From an uncultured Acetatifactor sp. (GTDB lineage: Bacteria; Bacillota; Clostridia; Lachnospirales; Lachnospiraceae): a stretch of DNA of 64,000 nt. The notes under the pieces are model-generated. The model did not search any database. It was not told the DNA's origin and saw nothing but the letters and a program-made list of their open reading frames with translations. Positions 34,153-42,213 of this stretch are shown in pieces. Numbering within the stretch: position 1 is the first letter of the stretch; each line of letters opens with the position of its first letter. Both the position numbers and the translations under genes were made by a program. The DNA is taken from positions 60,319-124,318 of the forward strand of contig CAJUAB010000015.1 in NCBI GenBank assembly GCA_910583845.1. Reading direction: 5' to 3'.

Positions 34153-36335
34153 CTCTTAAACTTTTTCTCCATTTCATATTTGCTCATGGAAATGATGGTG
34201 GGTCGTCCGTGGGGACAGTTATAGGGATTGTCCAGAGTCAGCAGTTCATCAATAAGCTGCTGGGCCTCCTGGGTGCTGAGACGGTTGTTGCCCTTCACCG
34301 CCGCCTTACAGGACATGGAAGCGATCTTCTCCCTCACCACAGTCAGATCTCCCCTGATTCCTCCCTCCAGAAGTTCGTCCAGCACCGCCAGAAACAGTTC
34401 TTTTTCCTGACAGCCGTACAGGTCCACCGGCACACTGCGCAGGGCGTACTCGCTGCCGCCAAAGGGTTCCACCTCAAAGCCCATTTCCTCGAAAACAGAC
34501 GCGTACTGTCTGTAAGCGGTCTCTTCCTGCCCCGTGAGACTCACGATAACAGGGGGCAGCAGATTCTGGGTTACCAGGCTTTTCTCATGGTACTGTTTCA
34601 TGAATCGCTCATATTTTACCTTTTCATGAGCCGCATGCTGGTCCACCACAAGCATTCTGTCCTCGTACTCAATCAGCCAATAGGTGTCAAACACCTGGCC
34701 GATGAGTTTGAAATACACTCTCTTTTCCGGTGTCAGCACCTTTTCCTCAAAAAGCTCTCCCTGGTGGAAATCCTGCGCCCGGTCACAGTCCGCCTGGTAG
34801 CGTGTCTCCTCCATGACCCGGTACTGTCTGGCGCGGTTTGTCTCAAAGGGCTCCGGGGCACTCTGAGGCTTTTCTTTTTTTACATCCGGGGACAGTTCCG
34901 TCCCCTCTCTTCCCGACTGGGACTGCTGGAGAATCTCCTCCTGGGGCGAAGCGGCAAAATTCCGTGGAACCGTGTCCTGCTCTTCTGCGGCGGAATTTCC
35001 GGAGGCTACGCCCTGCTCTGATCTGTCAGAAAGTGCGGAAGCCATCCTGGGAAGTTCCTTATCGATTTCCTGGCGCGCAGGGGCCGGGGTTCCGCCATCG
35101 CTTTCCATGGAAACAGAGCCCGATTGCACCCCGCCGTTTCCCCTGGAAACAGGACCCGATTGCACCTCGCCGTTTCCCCTGGAAACAGGACCCGATTGCA
35201 CCTCGCCGTTTCCCCTGGAAACAGGACCCGATTGTCCCCGCCCCCCGCCCCACACGGGCTTTCCCTGGCGGGACATTTCCTGTAAAAGCTGCATTTCTCT
35301 GTCGGAGGACTGTTTCCCGTCCAGGCCTACAGAGGGAATCATCTCCCGGCTTCTGAGTCTTTCCCGTATACCGGCGGACAACGCCTCGAAAATCCCGGGG
35401 CCGTCCATAAAGCGCACTTCCATCTTGCTGGGATGCACATTTACATCCACTTTGGATAAATCGTTTAATGTCAGATGCAGCACACAAAGGGGAAACTTGT
35501 GCTGCATCAGATATTCCCGGTACCCCTCCTCTATGGCCCTGCCCAGCAGATTGCTGCGGATATATCTGCCCCCCAGAAAATAGATTTCAAAATTACGGTT
35601 GGAGCGGACGATGGCCGGAGTGCCCAGATAGCCTTCAATCTGTAAGACCTCCGTCTCCAGTGAAATAGGCACCAGATTCTGAATCATATCCCTGCCGTAG
35701 ATCCGGTAGATGACTTCCCGCAGTTCCCCGTTTCCCGAAGTGTAGAACCGGGTCTGGCTGCCCACCTGGAACTTAAAGGAGATATCCGGCCTGGACAGGG
35801 CCATGTGCTCCATCAGATCTATGATATAGCCCGCCTCGGTGGTAGGACTTTTCAGAAATTTTCGCCGGGCGGGGGTGTTGAAAAAGAGGTTCCTGATCAG
35901 AAACGTGGTCCCCGTGGGAGCCCCCACCTCCTCAAACGCAGTCTCTCTGGGGCCCTCCATCACCAGATGGGTGCCGGTAAGAGCATCCGCCGTCTTGGTG
36001 ATCACCTCCACCATGGCCACCGCGCAGATGCTGGACAATGCCTCCCCCCGAAAACCCAGGCTGGCAATGACGGTCAGGTCTTCGGCTCCCCGGATCTTGC
36101 TGGTGGCGTGGCGCAGAAAAGCGGTGCGCAGCTGTTCTCTGGGAATCCCCGATCCGTTGTCCGTGACGCGGATGAAACTGATGCCCCCGTCTTTGATCTC
36201 CACGGTTATGGAGTCCGCCCCGGCATCAATGGCGTTTTCCACCAGTTCTTTCACCACGCTGGAGGGGCGTTCCACCACCTCGCCGGCGGCAATTCTGTCT
36301 ATGGTCTCCGCATCCAATACCTGTATGGGATTCAT
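34149..36335 (-). CDS. mutL: DNA mismatch repair protein MutL
   Basis: 728 residues. GHKL ATPase N-terminus: VVERPSSVVKELVENAIDAGAD near residue 18, GFRGEALSSI, and GTT-type lid. A Ser/Gly/Gln-rich linker (about 360-510) holds a 12-residue tandem repeat GEVQSGPVSRGN. The C-terminal endonuclease domain has QHAAHEKVKYE, which is the DQHAxxEx(4)E motif of nicking MutL proteins, plus CPHGRPT. Followed by miaA with 4-bp overlap; preceded by mutS, the usual repair operon. Confidence 0.96.
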   Translation of the reverse strand: MNPIQVLDAETIDRIAAGEVVERPSSVVKELVENAIDAGADSITVEIKDGGISFIRVTDNGSGIPREQLRTAFLRHATSKIRGAEDLTVIASLGFRGEALSSICAVAMVEVITKTADALTGTHLVMEGPRETAFEEVGAPTGTTFLIRNLFFNTPARRKFLKSPTTEAGYIIDLMEHMALSRPDISFKFQVGSQTRFYTSGNGELREVIYRIYGRDMIQNLVPISLETEVLQIEGYLGTPAIVRSNRNFEIYFLGGRYIRSNLLGRAIEEGYREYLMQHKFPLCVLHLTLNDLSKVDVNVHPSKMEVRFMDGPGIFEALSAGIRERLRSREMIPSVGLDGKQSSDREMQLLQEMSRQGKPVWGGGRGQSGPVSRGNGEVQSGPVSRGNGEVQSGPVSRGNGGVQSGSVSMESDGGTPAPARQEIDKELPRMASALSDRSEQGVASGNSAAEEQDTVPRNFAASPQEEILQQSQSGREGTELSPDVKKEKPQSAPEPFETNRARQYRVMEETRYQADCDRAQDFHQGELFEEKVLTPEKRVYFKLIGQVFDTYWLIEYEDRMLVVDQHAAHEKVKYERFMKQYHEKSLVTQNLLPPVIVSLTGQEETAYRQYASVFEEMGFEVEPFGGSEYALRSVPVDLYGCQEKELFLAVLDELLEGGIRGDLTVVREKIASMSCKAAVKGNNRLSTQEAQQLIDELLTLDNPYNCPHGRPTIISMSKYEMEKKFKR
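35105..35240. repeat. in-frame 36-bp repeats in the mutL linker
   Basis: GGAAACAG recurs at 35109, 35145, 35181 and 35217, an exact 36-bp period encoding GEVQSGPVSRGN. The four units are nearly identical (the outermost differ), so copy-number change would alter only linker length. Confidence 0.9.
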
Positions 36336-36489
36336 CTTTTTTCCTCCTATTTAAATCGCTGCGCGATGGCTCTAAAGAGTATAGTCCCTTCGGCGCTCCC
36401 TTCTGAGAGACAAATTTCCTTCGCAAGTGCTCACGAAATTTGCTCTCACGCGCCTTCGCGACTTCACCGACGCTGCGCGATGGCTGGCG
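36336..36489. repeat. 15-bp direct repeats flanking a hairpin between mutL and mutS
   Basis: CGCTGCGCGATGGCT occurs at 36357-36371 and 36471-36485. Between them, TGAGAGACAAATTTC (36404-36418) faces GAAATTTGCTCTCA (36435-36448) as a near-perfect inverted repeat. The 154-base gap has no gene; it separates two genes that normally adjoin. Confidence 0.6.
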
Positions 36490-39171
36490 CTATTCAACAC
36501 CCTTATATCTGTTTTTCAGTTTATTCTGGAGTCTGTACAGGGTGTTCATGGCATCCAGGGGCGTCATCACCGTAATGTCGATTTCCGTCAGTTCCTTTAT
36601 CACATCCTCGTCGGACACCGTGTCAAAGAGGGACATCTGGGCCAGATCCACCTCGTCATACCGGGGCGCTTTCCTGGCTTTTCCCTCCCCCTTGCGTTCA
36701 ATGGCGATACTCTGCACCTTTTCGGTGATATCATTATCCGAAAGCTGCTTTGCAATCTCCTTGGCCCGGTCTATGACCATGTCCGGCACTCCCGCCAGCT
36801 TCGCCACCTGGATACCGTAACTGCGGTCCGCGCCGCCTTTGATAATCTTGCGCAAAAACACGATGTCGTCTCCGCGCTCCTTTACGGCAATGCAGTAATT
36901 ATTTACATTGCTGATCTTTCCCTCCAGCTCCGTCAGTTCGTGGTAATGGGTGGCAAAGAGCGTCTTGGCCCCCAGGAGCTTTTTGTTGCTGATATGCTCA
37001 ATGACCGCCCAGGCGATACTGAGACCGTCAAAGGTGGAAGTGCCCCTGCCGATCTCGTCCAGGATCAACAGACTGTCCGCCGTGGCATTTCTCAGGATAT
37101 TGGCCACTTCGTTCATCTCCACCATAAAGGTGGACTGTCCGCTGGCCAGATCGTCCGAAGCGCCCACCCGGGTAAAAATCCGGTCCACAATCCCGATATT
37201 GGCGCTCCTGGCGGGTACGAAGCAGCCCATCTGGGCCATGAGCACGATCAGCGCTGTCTGCCGCATATAGGTGGATTTTCCTGCCATATTCGGCCCCGTT
37301 ATCACGGAGATACAGTGATGCCCGTTGTCCAGCAGTGTATCGTTGGCGATAAACATCTCATGGTCAATCATCTGTTCCACCACAGGATGCCTTCCGTCCC
37401 GGATATCTATGATGCCCTTTTCGTTCAGAGCCGGGCGCACATAATGATTCCTCTCCGCCACAAAGGACAGGGACGCGAACACATCCAGCCCCGCCACCGC
37501 CTTAGCGGTGCGCTGTATCCGCTCTATCTCCCCGGCAATGGTATCCCTGATCTTGCAGAACACATCATACTCCAGGGCCGCCAGCTTGTCCTCCGCGTTC
37601 AGTATGGTATCCTCCAGTTCTTTCAGCCGGGGGGTGGTGTACCGCTCCGCATTGGCCAGAGTCTGCTTGCGCACATAGTCCTCCGGCACCATATCCTTAA
37701 AAGAGTTGGTTACTTCAAAATAATAGCCGAATACTTTGTTGTATTTGATTTTCAGGTTTTTGATGCCCGAACGTTCCCGGTCCTGCTCCTCCAGACGGGC
37801 CAGCCACATCTTTCCGTCCCGCTTGGCGCGGCGCAGCGTGTCGATGGTCTCATCGTAGCCGTCCTTGATGATGCCTCCCTCCCGGATGGCAATGGGGGGT
37901 TCTTCCTCGATGGCACTGTCGATCAGGGTATACAGATCCGCCAGACAATCCATATCTTCGGCTATCTTTGTCAGCAATTCCTTCCGGAATCCGGCCAGCA
38001 CCTTCCGGATCGGCGGCAGCATCTCCAGGGAGCCCCGGAAGGCCAGCAGATCCCGGGGATTGGCAGTCTTGTAAGTCACCTTTCCCAAAAGCCGCTCCAG
38101 GTCATAGATGGAGCTTAAGTATTCCCGGATCTCGTCCCTGGACACCGCGTCTGCGTTTAACTCCTCGATGGCGTCCAGACGCTTTTCCATCTCTGCTTTT
38201 TCGATAAGAGGCTGTTCCAGACAGCTGCGCAGAGCGCGTGCGCCCATGGCGGTTCTGGTCTTGTCCAGCACCCAGAGAAGGGAACCCCTCTTCTGCTTTT
38301 CCCGCAGGGTTTCCGCCAGCTCCAGATTCCGCCTGGTGGAGGAGTCCAGAAGCATATATCTGCTGGCCAGATAAGAATGAATATGGGCGATATGTCCCAG
38401 GTCCGTCTTCTGGGTATCGTACAGATAGTGCAGAAGCGCGCCGGCGGCGATGGTGCCGATGGGAAAGTCCTCCAGTCCCAGACCGATCAGGCTTTTTACC
38501 TTGAAATGCCGAAGTATGCTCTGCACACAGACCTGATCGTCAAAATAGTGGGCGTCCACTGCGCTGACCGCAATATGTAACCGCCCCCGCAGATCCCCGA
38601 TATCCATGCCGCTGACCAGAAAGGCGTCATTGCAGATGATCTCCGAGGGTTCATATTTCATCAGTTCATCCATGAGCCGCCGCAGATCTTCCACCTCCGT
38701 CATATAGAAATCGCCGGTGGTCACATCCGCCGCCGTAAGGCCAATGCCCGCAGGAGTAAATGTGATACACATCAGGTAATTATTTTTGCCCGCCTCCAGA
38801 GACTGCATATTCAGATTGGTGCCCGGAGTGACAATCCGCACCACCTCCCGCTTTACCAGTCCCCTGGCCTGCCTGGGGTCCTCCACCTGCTCGCAGATCG
38901 CCACCTTGTATCCCTTGGCCACCATCTTGCTTAAATAATTCTCCACCGCGTGATAGGGTACGCCGCACATGGGTGCCCGCTCCTCCAGGCCGCAGCTTTT
39001 TCCCGTCAATGTTATCTCCAGTTCCCTGGAAGCCGTCAGGGCGTCCTCAAAAAACATTTCATAGAAATCGCCCAGCCGGTAAAACAATATACAGTCCGGA
39101 TACTCTTTTTTGGTCTCCAGATACTGCTGCATCATGGGGGTCAGGTCATCTACCTTTATATTTTCGTTCAC
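36490..39171 (-). CDS. mutS: DNA mismatch repair protein MutS
   Basis: 893 residues. Mismatch-binding domain with YRLGDFYEMFFEDA (the Phe-x-Glu wedge: GDFYEMF), the ATPase with TGPNMAGKSTYMRQ, and LILDEIGRGTSTFDG. GTG 39171 is the best start (GAGGTACAT just upstream, then MNENIKVDDLTPMMQQYL); an ATG at 39237 would add a non-homologous extension. Transcribed from a sigma-A promoter 90 bases upstream, followed by mutL and miaA. Confidence 0.96.
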   Translation of the reverse strand: MNENIKVDDLTPMMQQYLETKKEYPDCILFYRLGDFYEMFFEDALTASRELEITLTGKSCGLEERAPMCGVPYHAVENYLSKMVAKGYKVAICEQVEDPRQARGLVKREVVRIVTPGTNLNMQSLEAGKNNYLMCITFTPAGIGLTAADVTTGDFYMTEVEDLRRLMDELMKYEPSEIICNDAFLVSGMDIGDLRGRLHIAVSAVDAHYFDDQVCVQSILRHFKVKSLIGLGLEDFPIGTIAAGALLHYLYDTQKTDLGHIAHIHSYLASRYMLLDSSTRRNLELAETLREKQKRGSLLWVLDKTRTAMGARALRSCLEQPLIEKAEMEKRLDAIEELNADAVSRDEIREYLSSIYDLERLLGKVTYKTANPRDLLAFRGSLEMLPPIRKVLAGFRKELLTKIAEDMDCLADLYTLIDSAIEEEPPIAIREGGIIKDGYDETIDTLRRAKRDGKMWLARLEEQDRERSGIKNLKIKYNKVFGYYFEVTNSFKDMVPEDYVRKQTLANAERYTTPRLKELEDTILNAEDKLAALEYDVFCKIRDTIAGEIERIQRTAKAVAGLDVFASLSFVAERNHYVRPALNEKGIIDIRDGRHPVVEQMIDHEMFIANDTLLDNGHHCISVITGPNMAGKSTYMRQTALIVLMAQMGCFVPARSANIGIVDRIFTRVGASDDLASGQSTFMVEMNEVANILRNATADSLLILDEIGRGTSTFDGLSIAWAVIEHISNKKLLGAKTLFATHYHELTELEGKISNVNNYCIAVKERGDDIVFLRKIIKGGADRSYGIQVAKLAGVPDMVIDRAKEIAKQLSDNDITEKVQSIAIERKGEGKARKAPRYDEVDLAQMSLFDTVSDEDVIKELTEIDITVMTPLDAMNTLYRLQNKLKNRYKGVE

Positions 39172-39258
39172 ATGTACCTCGCTTCTGCCGCAAAGCGGCC
39201 TCTTTGGTTCCTTTTGGACATCAGAAAACGGACACATCCTGAGACGTATCCGTTCTTC

Positions 39259-39287
39259 ATGTTACCACAAAATCTTGTTTTTGTAAA
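39259..39287 (-). promoter_or_regulatory. promoter of mutS-mutL-miaA
   Basis: Minus strand TTTACA (39282-39287), 17 bp, TAACAT (39259-39264). Confidence 0.65.
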
Positions 39288-39326
39288 TTGACAAACTACT
39301 ATTTCTTGCGAACGCCGCTGCGGGAA

Positions 39327-40928
39327 TCAGGTTTCTTTTTCCCGCTTCACAAGTTTTTCAATCATACAGTTGTGCTTCCTGGTTTTCTTGTCATAGTTTA
39401 TGCCGACTAACAAAATATCTCCGGAAAAATATCTCAGTGCCGCCGGATAATCCTTCTCAATAATTTGCCGGATGGCCGTTTCTGCGCTTTGATTCCATTT
39501 CAGTTCGATCAGAAGAGCAGGATATTCACTGGCATACTCTGCCTTAGGAATAAAGACAAAATCGGCAAATCCCTTCCCTGCCGGCAGCTCACGCATCGGT
39601 TTGAAATAATATTGCATAGCGCCCAGATACGCTATTGTCAACACACTTCCCAGCGAGCTTTCATTATTATATTGAATCGCCGGGGCGTACTCCTGATGAA
39701 GTCTTTCGATCTCTTCCGCAACCGTCTCAGCGTCCATTTCAAGAGTAGCTGCCAGAAGCTGATCCGACCTGTTCTGAAGCTCGATCAGCTCATTCCATTT
39801 TCTTCTCTTTGTGGCGGATATAAATTCCTGCCGGATCTCCTCATTGGGAATGCATACCGTGCGGGTCTTCTGACTGTAGGAAAGATAACCAAGATGTATC
39901 AAAAATGTAAGAACATCATCCTTATCCCGGAAACTTGCCGGATCATTTTGAAAGAAGCTGATATCAACAGGAACTGGCACACCTGAAAGCATCTCAATAA
40001 CAGCCGTTTTCAGCCCGTCAAAGTTCATTCCGATCAGCGGCATAATTGATTCATATGTCCCCGTCTTTGACCAGTAACTCTGAAACTTGTTCCAGATCAT
40101 AACACTGACAACCGCTTTGGGGTTATAAACCTGGCAGTCCTCAAGAAGATACCCATCATACCAACGCTTTACATCCTCGAAAACGATCCGATACTTTTCA
40201 CATAGATGTCTGACTTCATCCTCTGTAAAACCAATGTACGGCGCAAATACCCGGGCATCCAACATGGTAAATTCATCAAAATTGTTGAGCGCGGATTGTG
40301 TTCTGACTTTTTTGATGGGTAGAATCCCCGTCAGATAGGCAAGACGTATAAATCGGGTGGGTTCGTTTCCCTTAAACATCCCCCTGAGAAAATTGATATA
40401 CGCATTCTGAACGGCCTGGGTGGCTTCTTCATCCCGAATCAGGGCATCCCATTCGTCAATGACAACAATAAACTTCGTGCCGGTGGACGCATTGATCCAA
40501 GACATTGCGCCATACGCTGTTTTTACTGAATCAGGTACTGTATTGGGATATGCCAGCATCAATTCCGCCAGAATATGGCTGTTTATATAATCTACAGTCG
40601 CTGCCGGAGAACCGGCATCCATCTGACACCACTGCACATCAAAATGAATAACATCATATCTGTTTAAATGGGTCCCGAATGAATCGCTTCTGCTGATTGC
40701 AAGGCTCTGAAACATCTTTTCCGAATTACAGCCCCTGCTGTAGTACGCCACAAGCATATTTGCGGTAATTGATTTGCCAAAACGCCGCGGGCGACTGTTA
40801 CAGATAAAAGCTCTGTCTGTGTCCATGACACCGTTTATATACGTAAGTAACCCGGATTTGTCCACATAAATGTCCGAGTTCAGCGCAACCTGAAACGCGC
40901 TGTTATCCGGATTGACAAACCTCCCCAT
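39327..40928 (-). CDS. AAA-ATPase-like / PD-(D/E)XK nuclease-like protein
   Basis: 533 residues of the clostridial/Bacteroides type combining an AAA-ATPase-like domain (about 1-260) and a C-terminal PD-(D/E)XK-like domain. Visible: YVDKSGLLTYI, the variant phosphate loop SRPRRFGKSITANML (not a canonical Walker A), VVIDEWDALIRD as Walker B, and ALLIELKWNQSAETAIRQI as the nuclease-like E-x-K segment. The family is often expanded in gut anaerobes and of unknown function. ATG 40928 is close behind the dUTPase gene. Lower GC and absence from the canonical mutSL neighbourhood hint at later insertion. Confidence 0.8.
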   Translation of the reverse strand: MGRFVNPDNSAFQVALNSDIYVDKSGLLTYINGVMDTDRAFICNSRPRRFGKSITANMLVAYYSRGCNSEKMFQSLAISRSDSFGTHLNRYDVIHFDVQWCQMDAGSPAATVDYINSHILAELMLAYPNTVPDSVKTAYGAMSWINASTGTKFIVVIDEWDALIRDEEATQAVQNAYINFLRGMFKGNEPTRFIRLAYLTGILPIKKVRTQSALNNFDEFTMLDARVFAPYIGFTEDEVRHLCEKYRIVFEDVKRWYDGYLLEDCQVYNPKAVVSVMIWNKFQSYWSKTGTYESIMPLIGMNFDGLKTAVIEMLSGVPVPVDISFFQNDPASFRDKDDVLTFLIHLGYLSYSQKTRTVCIPNEEIRQEFISATKRRKWNELIELQNRSDQLLAATLEMDAETVAEEIERLHQEYAPAIQYNNESSLGSVLTIAYLGAMQYYFKPMRELPAGKGFADFVFIPKAEYASEYPALLIELKWNQSAETAIRQIIEKDYPAALRYFSGDILLVGINYDKKTRKHNCMIEKLVKREKET

Positions 40929-40963
40929 TTTCCGCGCCCCCTTTCGAATCTTCCGCAAGCCTT

Positions 40964-41479
40964 TTACCTTTTTGTTGTGCTTCCGAAGCCCCCATTGCGG
41001 ATTCCGCTGGCGTCATCGTCCACGGTAATGCCATATTCCAGAAAAATCCCCTGTATGAAGCCCTCTCCCGCACGGATCTTTAAGGTTTTATCCTCCAGGG
41101 AGTCATTGGTGATTTTGGCAATAATATGTCCCTCATTATCCGAAAAAAAGTAATCACTGTCGATAATCCCCACCGTGTTATTCAACTGCAGGCGGTACTT
41201 GAATCCCAGGCCGCTGCGGGGGTAAAGTTTCAACACCCAGTCCTCTTCCATCTCCGCTCTTATGCCTGTGGGCACCTTGACAGAAGCGCCGGGAGCCAGG
41301 GAAAAGGCAAAGGGGGAGCAGAAGTCATACCCGGCGCTGCCCTTGGTGGCGCGGACTGGCAATCTGACCGCCTCATAGGCGTTCCTGACCTCCTCTTCGG
41401 AGTATTCCGGAAATTCCTCCCTCATCACAGCTGCGAATTGTTCCATACTGACCTTGTGAAATCTGGCTATCCTCTTCAT
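40964..41479 (-). CDS. dut: dUTP diphosphatase (trimeric dUTPase family)
   Basis: 171 residues. Hydrolyses dUTP to dUMP. Family motifs in order: GSAGYDF (1), PRSGLG (2), GIIDSDYF (3), GEGFIQGIF (4, partly) and the C-terminal GGFGSTTKR (5). Longer than the usual ~145 residues because of an N-terminal extension with acidic helix MREEFPEYSEEEVRNAY. ATG 41479 lies 9 bases after GAGGG. The motif-3 Asp is present, so catalysis is likely intact. Confidence 0.88.
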   Translation of the reverse strand: MKRIARFHKVSMEQFAAVMREEFPEYSEEEVRNAYEAVRLPVRATKGSAGYDFCSPFAFSLAPGASVKVPTGIRAEMEEDWVLKLYPRSGLGFKYRLQLNNTVGIIDSDYFFSDNEGHIIAKITNDSLEDKTLKIRAGEGFIQGIFLEYGITVDDDASGIRNGGFGSTTKR

Positions 41480-41520
41480 TTTACCACGTTCCCTCTGCTC
41501 TGCGTGTCTCCTGTCCAAAA

Positions 41521-41657
41521 TCTCTGTATCAGATTCCCTGTCTCATAATTTCTACTTCAGATTCTCTGTCTCAGTTTCTCTGTCTCAGTTTCTCTGTCTC
41601 AGTTTCTCTGTCTCAGATCTTTATCTCAGATTCTCTATCTCAGTTTCTCTATCTCAA
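41521..41657. repeat. 14-bp minisatellite at the end of nrdG
   Basis: About nine imperfect copies of CTCTGTCTCAGTTT, with variants CTCTATCTC and CTTTATCTC. The tract starts after the dUTPase and runs through the nrdG stop codon; the last bases of that gene are repeat-derived (stop TAG at 41649-41651). Confidence 0.85.
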
Positions 41658-42212
41658 ATCACAGCGGGGGCCTGCCGGAATCTCACCGCTCTGTACCGTG
41701 TCCCCCGCATAATCTCCGCAGTGCAAAACCGGCACGGACGGGTCCGGCTGCTTCAAAGTAGCCTGCACATCAATCACTCTCTGGTTGGAGCTGCCCTTCC
41801 AGAGCAGTTTGGCATCCTTCTTCTCCACCTGAAATTCCCCGTCCACCAGCACATCCACATACTGCATCAGGGGATAATGTACTACATTCTCCCAGAGATC
41901 GCCGGTATACAGCCAGATGGTCTTTTGCGGATACCGCTCTTTGATCTCCTCCATCAGAGAACGCACCTCCCGCCGGTTAGCCGGATGCAGCGGGTCCCCG
42001 CCGGAAAAAGTAATCCCCGAGATATATTTCTTTTCCAGCTGCGCAAAGATCTCCTCCCTGGCCCCTCTGTCAAAGAGCAGACCGCCGTCCGGGTCCCAGG
42101 TAATCGGATTGTGGCACTCCCTGCAGCAGTGATTACAGCCCGCCACCCACAGCACGACACGCAGTCCGTCCCCATTCAGCATGTCGTCCTTCGTTATATT
42201 ATGATATCGCAT
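41649..42212 (-). CDS. nrdG: anaerobic ribonucleotide reductase activase
   Basis: 187 residues. Radical-SAM enzyme that installs the glycyl radical in NrdD. The Cys motif lies in AGCNHCCRECHNP (CxxxCxxC), then GITFSGGDPLHP. ATG 42212 begins one base after the nrdD stop. The C-terminal tail (after residue 160) is longer than usual and ends in repeat DNA. Confidence 0.93.
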   Translation of the reverse strand: MRYHNITKDDMLNGDGLRVVLWVAGCNHCCRECHNPITWDPDGGLLFDRGAREEIFAQLEKKYISGITFSGGDPLHPANRREVRSLMEEIKERYPQKTIWLYTGDLWENVVHYPLMQYVDVLVDGEFQVEKKDAKLLWKGSSNQRVIDVQATLKQPDPSVPVLHCGDYAGDTVQSGEIPAGPRCDLR

Positions 42213-42213
42213 A

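Noticed and set aside
36427..38118. 563-codon open frame opposite mutS
   Set aside because: Antisense of a convincing MutS; no supporting signals.
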